In this document: positions 12,230-22,796 of the stretch, piece by piece
Numbering within the stretch: position 1 is the first letter of the stretch
Layout of the letters: each line of letters opens with the position of its first letter
Source of the DNA: Coriaria nepalensis
Lineage: Eukaryota; Streptophyta; Magnoliopsida; Cucurbitales; Coriariaceae
Assembly: GCA_027186245.1 (NCBI GenBank)
Contig: CP114495.1
Location: 3,859,001-3,923,000, forward strand
Length of the DNA stretch: 64,000 nt
Direction of reading: 5' to 3'
Position numbers and translations under genes: made by a program
The notes under the pieces: generated by a model
What the model saw: only the letters and a program-made list of their open reading frames with translations
Told to the model about the DNA's origin: nothing
The model's database searches: none

Positions 12230-12460
12230 TGTCACATGATATTGTACCTAAAGTTTCAAATACTATCAAAGGCATAAGAATTTACATGGTTCGACGATTG
12301 CCTATAGACGTACACAGAAAAGGAGGAAATAATTTTACAATCTTGAAAATTTTTACACGGGATTACAAACTCACTGATCAACTCAACTCTCTCAACTCCC
12401 TCTTACAAACACTCTTGCTTCTTCTCAGTTTGATCTGAAGAATAAAGAAACCTTGCCTTC
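12230..12460. repeat. Possible dispersed repeat (LTR-type)
   Basis: The block around ACATGGTTCGACGATTGCCT, followed by a GTACAC...GGAGG segment, resembles a motif common in plant repeats (ACGTGGTTCGGC..TGCCTACGTCCACGG), often in Copia-type LTR material. This is a resemblance from general knowledge and was not aligned. No ends were found. Confidence 0.25.
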
Positions 12461-13539
12461 TATAAGCAAGAACATGAATCACAGCACAAGTCATGAATCT
12501 TTTAAATTCACTCATGCTTCCATGGAGGGCTAGGGAAGAAAAAGTCATGGACGATGCCATGGTGGCATTCTTAACCTGGGTATGAACACTTCTAAGCACG
12601 TGACAAAATATTTAGCACATATAGAGAGTGCCAAATGACAATCAATTAGAGTCCAAGCTCATCAAAAGTGAACTTTTACAAATTACATAAAGACATCCAA
12701 GACATTAAACACAATACACACAAAGTATATTTCTCATTATAAATCATGAGATAACATCAACATGTCACTGTAGTCATAAGAAAAGAACTCCTCTCTAATG
12801 CATCGGAGGAAAAAAAAGTATAGTTCTTCAATTATCGCATGTATAGGGCCCTCGGTGCCCGTGCCCCCCAAGGTTATTAGGAGATGGAATCCCTACCATA
12901 TGCACCATAGAAGGGTTCAACCCTAAGCCAAAAAACTTATGTTTTACCTTTTTAGTGTTTGGCAAGGAAAAAGGATGTTCTTTTAGGGCCTCATATGATT
13001 TCGCTCATGCCCCATTAGTTGAGCATTTTTAGGTCTTCGGTTTGGTGTTGCTTACTTAATGCTTAGAGGCATCACCAAGACATTGGACCCCATCTTACCA
13101 TCTTTGGGTGACATCTTAACATGCCTCATTCATTACTGTTTTTATTTTTAATTTACCCACTAATCATTTCCTTTCGTGAATCAATACACTTCCCCTTTTC
13201 ATAGGGAAGGCAATGTGATATGAATGAAGAATTTGGCTTGAGCAAGGAGAGGTTCAAGAAGAGTTTGAAGCCTCCTAGTCACTTATGAGACTATGTGTAG
13301 TTTTATTTATTTATTTTATATGTGAATAATTTTATTAAATATCATTTAGAGAAGATTATCTTAAGATCGAATAATCAAAATTTAAATACATTAAACTACT
13401 TTTTGAGTTTTAAAAAATTAGACTGAGAGGAATTATTAACATGATTATTATAAAAAAAAAAAAACCTATTTTCAAAGATTGTCTTTAATTGGGTTCTTAG
13501 AACCTGTGGGCATGCCCATGTGGCAATGGTCTTTTCCAA
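12461..13539. other. Intergenic sequence; nothing recognised
   Basis: Mixed-composition sequence with a GC-richer island at about 12840-12930 (GGGCCCTCGGTGCCCGTG). No coding signal, terminal repeats or RNA gene seen. Confidence 0.5.
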
Positions 13540-13975
13540 ATCGGACCCATTTATTGATTTGGGCCATGGATGTTATGAGAACTGGGCTTTTCAACTGAAG
13601 GAAGGATATAAAAAAGGGAGTGAATAGAATTGCCTCATATTTCGGCCCATTCTTATTATTAACGGGCCAGCTCTTTTCTCAATCACAGTGTAGTAATATC
13701 TTCCTACACTCGTAACAAGTAAATTGTAGATCGCGAGACAAATAATAATCACAGTGTAATGCTCTTTTTTGGAAAAGCAGGTCCCTACACTCGTAAAATA
13801 TTTGTCGATATAATCAATCTATATTTTCGTCCCCGGCCGAAAATTAATGGGCCTAAAATTAATGGGCCGAAAATGTGAGTCAAGGAGGGTATTTTAACAT
13901 TTTCTAAAGAAAAATTGTTTCTTCATTTGACTTTTTTGTCCCAAGGCTATTTCGGCCCAACTTGTTATGATAGGA
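13540..13975. promoter_or_regulatory. Cluster of site II (TGGGCY/RGCCCA) motifs
   Basis: Several GGCCCA/TGGGCC/TGGGCT words occur in about 430 bp (near 13551, 13587, 13645, 13662, 13850, 13863 and 13955). Such motifs bind TCP factors in promoters of growth-related plant genes. Two partial repeats built from AATCACAGTGTA and CTACACTCGTAA lie at 13680-13800. No gene was recognised on either side, so a regulatory role is speculative. Confidence 0.3.
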
Positions 13976-15400
13976 GACAAAATCTAATCTATTTTGCCTT
14001 TTTTTTAAATTGATCACTAAGTAAGTATTCTATAAATAATCTTTTATTACTTTATCAATCTTCGTAAAACATCTCACTTTTTGAGGTGAATTTCAACTTG
14101 GTAGAATTTCACATGATTATTTGCATTAAATTGAATAAATTTTTCTCTCAATCATCCAGATTAATCAGTTGATCGACCGATTTTCATTAGATGATTTGAA
14201 TTTAGCCGACCACTATATGGCACGCGCAAAATTCTAGCATCAACGCTCTCATTAACCAGTAACAGCAGACACCCCAAACCTTAATTAATGATATAATTGT
14301 TCTCTATATATTTTCATTTTCCTTACTTTATCATGTCCAAAGTATATTTACCATATTAAGCCTTTAAAATATTTGATCTAGATTGTGGTAGGCGAACTAC
14401 TCATTTAATTATATGATTAATTAAAATCAACGAAGATGTTAGATGTAGTAAGATGAAACTTTATATACTTAACACTACTTCTCAATTAATTAGTGAGTTT
14501 GATAAGAGGTCTGATGGTAGATTTATGTCCGTTATCGAAGGTGTCTATAGTTCATAATATGTCCTAACATCAATAGCTGTACTCAAAGTAAATGGAGAGA
14601 ATTGAGAATGTTTTCTATTTTCTTAATCAATTTTGCATTACCCCTTATTCTTATGTTACTTGATTTTTATACCTAGTTCAAGTTGTGAGGTATCTGACAG
14701 CTTTACATGTGTCGTGCTCTTATTATTCAACGCTTTGACTACCCCATGCTTAATGATAGTGTCAAGACCTCATAGTCTAGCATGACAGGAATCTGTGTCC
14801 CATATATATGCTTCCCTTAAGTGGCATGGCATCGTCCCAAGCTGACATCCTCCAGAGCACCTCAATGCACAACCACACCACTCTTGTCTGCCACACCAAC
14901 GACAAGATATCCACTCGAGTGTCAGTTATTTTCCATATGTCCACTCGTTTAGTCACATTGCCAACAGTTGAGCCGAACGAGATAATATCTGGCTCAGCCT
15001 CAATTTTTTTCTTAAGGCTTTTTGTCTCATTCAAATATGAATAGTCGAGATGATGTTACCTTAAAATTTCCATATCTCAGCCTCAGATATCATCTATCAT
15101 CAGCACTCTATTTCTATAATACAACATCTAGTCTCAAAAACCAACCAAGACTCTCCCAAAATTAGGTATAACAATGTCCATTTTAGTTCTTCAAGAAAGC
15201 TTAAGAGTTCATAATAATTTCTAAAATATAAGAATTATGACAACAAAAGTGAACTTCACTAATTTGTAAGAGCAGTATACTACACATTTTCTTAGCGACT
15301 TTCCCGCCTCATGTTAAATTAAATAATCTTTCTCAAATTCTTTCAACTTTCTTCTGTTCATTCTCACGATGAACAATTTCACATTAGTTAACAGATTCAG
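13976..15400. other. Intergenic sequence; nothing firm recognised
   Basis: The block 14750-15035 is less AT-rich and open in two overlapping frames on opposite strands, but neither product shows a known domain. It may be old transposon sequence. Confidence 0.4.
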
Positions 15401-15541
15401 AATTGCTCTATAGTCCTCTGACCCTCTCTCTCTCTCTAACCTATTTACTCATACAGTGTTTTTCATCCTTATTCTCATCATCCGACGCTCACTACATCTC
15501 GCTTTTTTGGTGTGATTCATTAATAAGATTAGCATCAAACA

Positions 15542-16720
15542 ATGTATCAGGGAGTGGAAGATCTGGCGCATCGAACGCGATCTATTCACTGGCTTGCTGA
15601 CCCTTCCTTAGAAAGTGCAGATGAAGACGACGATTATGAAATGGTTGAGGTCTGTGATGAAGGATTATTGGTGATGCTTAGAGTGGTGGCAGATCAATTT
15701 GTTGACATCAATTCAATACCTCATTAAACATTGTATGGCCATTTGCCAAAGGATTAATGCTAAGGGAAGAAGGGCGAAATCGTGTTTTGCTCACGTTCCC
15801 CACTCAAGAAGCTTTAATTAAAGTGTTTGAAGTCACTTCGTGGAATATTAATGGCTGCCCAATCATCTAAGAACAATGGAGAACTGGTATCGCTACCAAT
15901 CAATCCTGTCTGGATAAAATACTATATTGCCTACAAGGGCATGGGCTTCCATGGGAAATGAACACCGTTAATAATGCTCGATGACTTGCGGCAAAGGTGG
16001 GCCTTGTTTTGGAAGTGGAAGAAGTCGGAACAGAAGGAGCATTAGCAAAGCCATTTTTATGAGCCAAAATTGCTCTTGATTCAGATCACCCATTAACAGC
16101 TAGGAAAATTTATAACGGTCCAAAAGAGGTTCCAGATGAAGATTTAGGTTCTGAATGCTACGATTTGAACTTGAAGGCTATTTGTGGTAGGGGATTAAAC
16201 ACCAAACCCATTCCAAAAATACCATATTCTGTGGCTAAAACTCGGGTCCTAGCAGCAACAATGTCACAGTTGAAGAATAAGGAGGTTGATGGTGGTTCTC
16301 CCACGGAAGCTGACGAAACATGCAGAATGCCACAAAAATCACGTGATGCTTACTTCCCAGAAAGAGCTTCGGGGTGTTGCCAATTGGTACAGATATGGAT
16401 TTTGGCAACCACTTTCCATTTAATTTCTATCCTTTGCAGATGGGACCCATGGCCATTTCTCCTTAGAATATTAAATGTGATCAGACTAAGATCATGATTG
16501 CTGAACACTCTTACGTTTTCTGAGGCGGCTACATATCACACGCTATGCAAATCATCCCTTGACTCAAGTAGAACAAATGGGCTATTTGGTGGACCATTTT
16601 CGCAGCCCAATAAAGATCCACAAGGGATTATAATTAGCCTAGATAATCTAGCCCAATATCTCCAACAAGTGGGCTCAGACAATTAGGCTACATATTCTCA
16701 ACTATGGGGTACAGCAGACA
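15542..16720 (+). pseudogene. LINE ORF1 remnant (DUF4283-like)
   Basis: ATG 15542 opens a frame typical of plant LINE ORF1: EDLAHRTRSI, an acidic stretch EDDDYEMVEVCDEGLLVM, then QFVDINSIP. The similarity continues through frameshifts (EEGRNRVLLTFPTQEAL, TSWNINGCPII; later ALDSDHPLTARKIYNG and DLGSECYDL). In an active element this protein binds the element RNA. A CT-rich run at 15420-15440 precedes it. Stops and shifts show that it is dead. The endonuclease part expected next is missing. Confidence 0.7.
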
Positions 16721-17039
16721 TTAATAAAAATCCCCAATCTTTCGAGCCCACTATACATAAACCATCGAAGGTATTATCCCCATCTTCTTCTGCTGATTCT
16801 TCATCCCTTCCAGCAGGTAACCTTGGCCCTTCAACCTTCTGCGCGCTCTCTCAAACGACTACTGTACACATGAGCTTCTTCTAAAAAACGGTTCCAACGT
16901 ACCTCTTCAGCTCCAATACTTTGACTAGAGCACCGGAAAATGTTGATCCGGTCATTCCATAGAATGCATGCACTCTATATAATCCATTAAGGATTATTGA
17001 CCAATAAGTCAATGTAATCTCCTTTATAAAATCATAGTG

Positions 17040-17935
17040 AAAATTTTAGCTGACAGATTAAAAAGGGCACTAAAAAATATCATATGTGAACATCAAGATA
17101 CTTTTTTACTGGGTGAGTGATACAAGATAATCTGATTCTATCTAATGAGCTTTTTCGTGCTATAGGATCAAGAAGAAGAGGCGGGGGGCTTATGGAAGTG
17201 AAATTAGATGTTGAAAAAGCGTATGATAAGATAGAATGGAAGTTTCCCTATGCATTCTTAAAATGCTTGGAATTCTCAGAGCATGCTGTCAAGTTAATTC
17301 AACAATGTGTGGAAACAGTCACAATTTTCTATCCTCTTAAATGGAACTCCAGTTGGCAACATTAAACCTACCGGAGGTACTCGCCAAGGTGACCCTCTAT
17401 ACCCTTTTTTATTTATTTTAGCAGCTGAAACTCTTTCTCGTCTGATTCAAAAAGCTGAACATTGTGGTTTACTGTATGGAATTAAAGTGCACAAATTTAG
17501 TAAACCATTTTCTCATTCGCTCTTTACCGATGATGTCCTTACATAAGTGTTATGCAACTTGGTCGGGTCAGACGAAAAATGGTAGTATTCATGAGCATAC
17601 TTATGCAACTTGGTCGGAACACTTAGCAACTTTAATTGTAGTATGCTCTGAGATTAAATTATGCTTGAACACTTATGCAACTTGGTCGGGTCAGAGTTTT
17701 AATACTTCAAAATCGACTGTTTTTTTCCAGCCCAAACACAAATGCAGACGAAAAATGGTGTATCCAAACCATACTACAATTCCATCACAATCTAATCAAA
17801 ATAAATATTTGGTGATCCCAATCATTTGGAATAAAAGAACAATAAAATGGTGGTTTGATGAAATCTTGGGACGGATAGAAGCATGGAAAAGAAGACGATG
17901 TCGAAAGCAGCTCAATTAAGCTGAAAAGCCCGGTC
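17040..17935 (+). pseudogene. LINE reverse transcriptase remnant
   Basis: The frames contain ILADRLKRAL, QDNLILSNELFRA, VKLDVEKAYDKIEW, the block GTRQGDPLYPFLFILAAE and SLFTDDV in place of the usual FADD. After a scrambled stretch come SGQSFNTSKSTVFFQP and NKYLVIP, then RIEAWK. This is the palm of a plant L1-type reverse transcriptase, placed downstream of its ORF1 on the same strand. The endonuclease (expected at 16720-17040) is largely missing and the 3' part is lost after about 17935. Frameshifts make it non-functional. Confidence 0.85.
17551..17693 (+). repeat. Scrambled repeats inside the LINE RT
   Basis: TATGCAACTTGGTCGG occurs at 17551-17566, 17602-17617 and 17674-17689, with a fourth partial copy (GAACACTTAGCAACTTT) near 17617. 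Nine bases at 17593-17601 (GAGCATACT) are inverted at 17640-17648. A word CAGACGAAAAATGGT at about 17569-17583 recurs at about 17746-17760. The repeated piece is the RT segment before SGQSFNTSKS, so the array arose from the LINE itself. Confidence 0.85.
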
Positions 17936-18099
17936 CATTTTTACAATTCTAATATTATCATCATATCATATATGCTAGAATGCTTAGATGTGCAGTGTCC
18001 CTAGACCTCTTTGTCCATCATTAATAGGTGTAATGTTGTTTGTGAATGTTGTTTTTCAATTAAAAACTAGATATTCGAACATATTAATTTGGGGGTAGA

Positions 18100-19170
18100 G
18101 GTGGTAATTCGTATTGGAAAAGGCGGTTCGAAACCACGAAGAGAAAGCGAACAATCGGTCCTAGTATATAACAAAAATTTTCTAAAAAATATTTTAACGA
18201 TAATTTATATATATATAAATTAATCCTACATTTATATGAATGTCATATTTTTGTCTACGCGAATCGATCATCGAGACTCACAATAGGACGTCTGTGAGCA
18301 CGTAGAGATGACAAAGTTTTTCTTTTTCTTTTTCTCTCAAAAAAATCTTTACCGAAAAAAAAACTCCTTAAATTAATTAGAATAAGATATATTTATAGAA
18401 CTCCATTATATATTTTGATTAATTTAAACTCTTTAAATTAATTGAACTGATAATTCAATCATGATAAGATGATATCTTTAATATAATTAAATCTTTTCAA
18501 ATTTTATTTAAAATAGTTTTATCTATTTTAAATCATATCATCAGTTTAATGATATATTTGATAAAATCAAATTTTTTCAAATCTTATAAAATAAAATTTT
18601 ATTTATTTTAAACTCTATCATCTTTTTGATGATACATTTGATTTAATCAAATCTATTCAAATATTATTTAAAATAGACTCATCTATTTTAAATAAAAAAT
18701 ATATTTTATTTGAATTTTAAATTAATTTCTCAAACTAATCTAAATTTGACTTACCTAATCTTAATATTAAATTAATATCTCATATCAATTTAATATTATA
18801 TATAATATATTCAATTCAAAATTAAATATATTATTATCTAATTAAATATTTATGAATTTTACTATTTAAATATATATTTTAATTAATTAATTAATTAACA
18901 CTGATTATCTCATAATTACAAATTCACTCTAAAAAACTATTTTTTTGCAAATAAGTCATTTTTCAACTTTTGTCATTCTTACCCTATGCAATATTTTATA
19001 GAGGCGAACTCAAAACCATTCGCTTATAATTTCAAAATCTAATAAATTAGACTATTAATCAAACTCTTTAATTTAATAAATTTTAATTTATTAATCTCAA
19101 TATTATTTTATTAATAAATCTAATGTACAAAATATTTTATACATTAAATTAACACTAAATGTAATGGAAT
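18100..19170 (-). mobile_element. LTR-like repeat, perhaps a solo LTR
   Basis: An AT-rich block related, in reverse orientation, to 30915-31150. Read on the minus strand both contain GCCTCTATAAAATATT, then a GTGACAAAA-type word, then AAATAGTTTTTT. The minus strand also has CTATAAATAT near 18388, which could be an LTR TATA box, followed by a less AT-rich end (ATCTCTACGTGCTCACAGA). No exact TG..CA borders or target duplication were found. Confidence 0.5.
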
Positions 19171-19850
19171 TCTTTCCGGATCATATAAATAGGAGAAGAT
19201 TCTTCATATTGGTGGAAAAAACTACAATTATAAAAGATTAACTCTAGGGCATGTTTTGGCCCAAGAAATAGAAAAACCCTCTAGGAGGGGATGTTGCCAG
19301 TTTGGAGGTTGCTTAGTTTAGATCAATCAGCAGCTAGTGCCCGGCGTTATGACGAATAAGCTTAGCTTTTTTTTTTTTTTTTTTTCCATTCAAAAGTAAT
19401 GATTTCATTCAATATAAGAAATATATAAGATTGTAGAAAAATTACAAATAAAAAAAATAATGAAGAATATATGTATTCACCTATTATGATTATATTTTTT
19501 GAATATTGAGATTTGATCTTGAATATAATATCAAATACTTTAACATTGAGAAATAAACCCTCCAAAAAATCTAATCAAAATTATCTCATTTTGTGAACAA
19601 AACTCATAAATACTAAAATAAATACTTAAACTAAATTATATCCCAAAAAAAAAAAATTTTTTTTCTAGTAATATTACGATTAAAGATCTATAAATACTTG
19701 ATTTTTATTATTTATAATCTTTCGAAATTCATTATTTTTAAATAGTAAATTAGATTGAATAATAAATACAATAATATCATTATCTAAGACTTACTTAAAT
19801 TATAGAAAAATATGAAACAAAGTTTCAAAAAGATAAAAGATATTTGTTAA

Positions 19851-19893
<43 letters not shown>

Positions 19894-21150
19894 AAGATAA
19901 AATATTATTTTATGAAAAGCTAATGCTAGTGGCTGAGACTGATTGTGACAAATATGTTTGTGTTCGGGGAAATCAAAGTGCTACCACAAGAAATACCTTT
20001 TTGCCTTTTTTGTTATAAATTTATATGGAAAGGTCAAATAATTTTATTCTCAATCATTATTTTAAACTACCAATGTAGCCGTTTGATAATTGAAGTGCTT
20101 TATTAAATTAAATAAAAATTGTGACATATTATGTAGGAATTTATTATGGTCATTAAAAAATAATTTTAATTATTAATTTTTTGATATTATATTTAATTAT
20201 ACTATAAAAAAGTAAGGATGAAATAAGTTATTTAATTTTATATATTACATAAAATTAAAAAAAATAATTACTGAGATTGATTTTTATTTTATTCTAATTA
20301 TACGTCTGGATTCATCTGGATCCGTATTATTTGGATTGGTTTAGACTCGTATATTCTAAACTGCATCCAAATCCTTTTATCTAGGCTCGAGAGGTTTTTT
20401 TCTTTTTTTTACCGATTTATTTATTTTTCATTACTTTCTTAATGAAATCTTATATTTGGTCAAATAAAAATTTATATTTTTATATAAATAATCACGTGAT
20501 ATATTAAATTTTATTATAATTATAAGTATCAAGTTTATATAATATATAATATAATTTATAAAAATAATATTTATAATTATAATCGAATTTAATAAATTAA
20601 AATTACAATTCATCAAATAGTTTTTTTTTTCCACACCCAAGACAAATAGTTTTTCATTATTCTTGTAATGCAAAAAAAGAAATTAGAAAATGTCCTCAAC
20701 TTAACGCGAACATTTTAGTTTTGTACAAAATAAGAAGCTTGTAATTAAAAATAATAATAACAAACAATAATGTCAAATAACAAACTGCTTTTAAAAAATA
20801 AATAAATAAAAGGGTTATATTTAAAGGATTCTAAGGCATAATTTTTGTATATTTATTTACCAATTAAATTAAATTATATAATATACAATTAAATCACATA
20901 TGAATATATATTCAAGTTTACACCAAGATTTTGATAGAGACTATTTAAGGGGTGGCGCAAAGCAAAAATGGAGGACATATTGGTCCTTGCAATTTATTCT
21001 ATCTACTCTTAGAAAATAAATATAAATTATTAGAATTTGAATTCGGTAAAGAAGTAGTATGAATCATATTTATCAAAGTATAATATAAAAATTAAGAGCT
21101 CAAATTAATAAATAATATTAATTATAATTATTATTATTTTAAGTGAATGA
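19171..21150. other. AT-rich intergenic sequence with microsatellite
   Basis: No gene seen. A long AAAT/TAAA microsatellite runs at about 19850-19894, and several homopolymer runs of A or T are present. Open frames here are low-complexity chance frames. Confidence 0.6.
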
Positions 21151-21926
21151 CAGTGGTAATTCGTGTCGGCACGATACGGATTGGCTCGTGCCTAAAAATA
21201 AGAGCACGACACGACATGGATACAGTAACATGCCATAACACATGCCGTGTCGGCTAGTGAGCCTGTGTCGTGCCCGACCCGTGAGCCTGTTTTTTTAATA
21301 ATTTCATTTCTTTGAATCATACATTCAAAAATCAGACTCAATCATTACTTATTTTATAGCCACATAGGTAAGTATAGTAGCAGTTATGAAACTCGATGGG
21401 TTGAAGTAAGCTAGAAGTTAGGATACTCGACGGGTTGATGAAACTTTTGACCCATTGAGTAAACAAGAAGTTATGAGTCGGTGGAACTTTCGACCCGTCA
21501 AGTATCATAACTGATAGTTTATGAAGTAGGTAATGATTGAGTATGATTCAAAAAAATTGGATTGTCAATGCATTAAAAGTTAGTACCATTAAAATACATA
21601 AATTATTTTATTATATATTATAAAATAAATAAATAAATAATCTTTCTTAATAATTATTATTTAGTTAATTAAAAATTAATACAATTAATAATTATAATTA
21701 TAAATAAACTGTAAGAAATATTATTTAACCAAATAAGATATTATATTAATAGAAATATTAATTTCCGAAAAAAAAAACTATTAAGACTAGTAGATCCTTT
21801 TTGGTCCATGCCGGAATACGAAATATGTACCATACCTAGGCACGACATAATTAACCTATGTCGTGCCTGTACTCGAGCCCGTGTTGTGTCATACGGATTC
21901 GTATCGGCCCAACTCATTTTAACATC
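21151..21926. mobile_element. Large palindromic foldback element, hAT-like ends
   Basis: The outer arms (21151-21295 and about 21790-21926) are imperfect reverse complements rich in GTCGTGCC and CACGACA words and start GTGGTAATTCGTGTCGGC. Further in, 21300-21400 pairs with about 21480-21575 (CAATCATTACTTATTT against GGTAATGATTG; GTTATGAAACTCGATGGGTT against GACCCGTCAAGTATCATAAC). Most of the 776 bp could thus form one long hairpin. Ends of the form GGTGGCAATTCG/GTGTCGTG are common on plant hAT-type non-autonomous elements. No convincing 8 bp target duplication was seen. It lies about 400 bp before the GA2ox start codon. Confidence 0.65.
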
Positions 21927-22233
21927 TATACAATGCAAAACGTTCTTAAGGGACAAGAGCTGTGCAAGGGAACGGAACTGTGGCAGAGATTAGCAAAAGG
22001 GCAAAACGGACACATCCCACATTTGTATAGGAATGAGAAAGAAGGCCCCCTCTTCCTAAATTCAAATCCAATATACCTTCTTCTATAAAGCTCTCCACAA
22101 TCCAACTCACCTGCTGGTTTCCTCACGCTTAACCCCCAACCATTTCTCTACAAATCCTCTCTCTCATAGGAAATCTGACCGAACCAAGATTCCATTCTCT
22201 TACAACAATTTTGCATTCTCAGTCCCACTTCCT

Positions 22234-22262
22234 TTTTATATATATATATATATATATATACA
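22234..22262 (+). promoter_or_regulatory. TATA-type microsatellite upstream of GA2ox
   Basis: A TTTTTATATATA run ends about 60 bp before the ATG at 22324. It is the only TATA-like sequence in position and would give a short leader. A repeat of this kind could vary in length between individuals. Confidence 0.4.
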
Positions 22263-22323
22263 TAATACATATATAAGAACGGTAGTGCCTTCTAAGATTA
22301 GTACAACGAGTGGCGAAAATATC

Positions 22324-22758
22324 ATGATGAGGAACATGGAGGTAATACCGACGGTTGATCTCTCCGCTGCTAATAGATCGGAACTATCAAAACAGATAGT
22401 GAAAGCATGTGAAGATTACGGTTTCTTTAAGGTAATCAATCACGGCGTTCCTAAGGATGTTACCGAGGAGTTTGAGGAAGCGTGTTTCAGGTTTTTCTCG
22501 AAACCGGAATCCGAAAAACAGGCGGCCAGACTGGCTAATCCTTTCGGTTATGGGAAGAAGAACATAGGGTTTAATGGCGATGTTGGTGGCGTTGAATATC
22601 TTCTTTTTCATACTAATCACCTCTCAATTGCCCAGATGTCTAAACTCGTCTCCATTGATGACCCATCCAAATTCAGGTAATTTACTTTTTATATTCATTC
22701 TTTTTCTCATTGATTAATCCAAATTATATAAACTATTTTTGCAAGAAACACACACACT

Positions 22759-22796
<38 letters not shown>

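Noticed and set aside
22285..22323. An earlier GA2ox start at 22285
   Set aside because: The codon is GTG; the first ATG in this frame is 22324.
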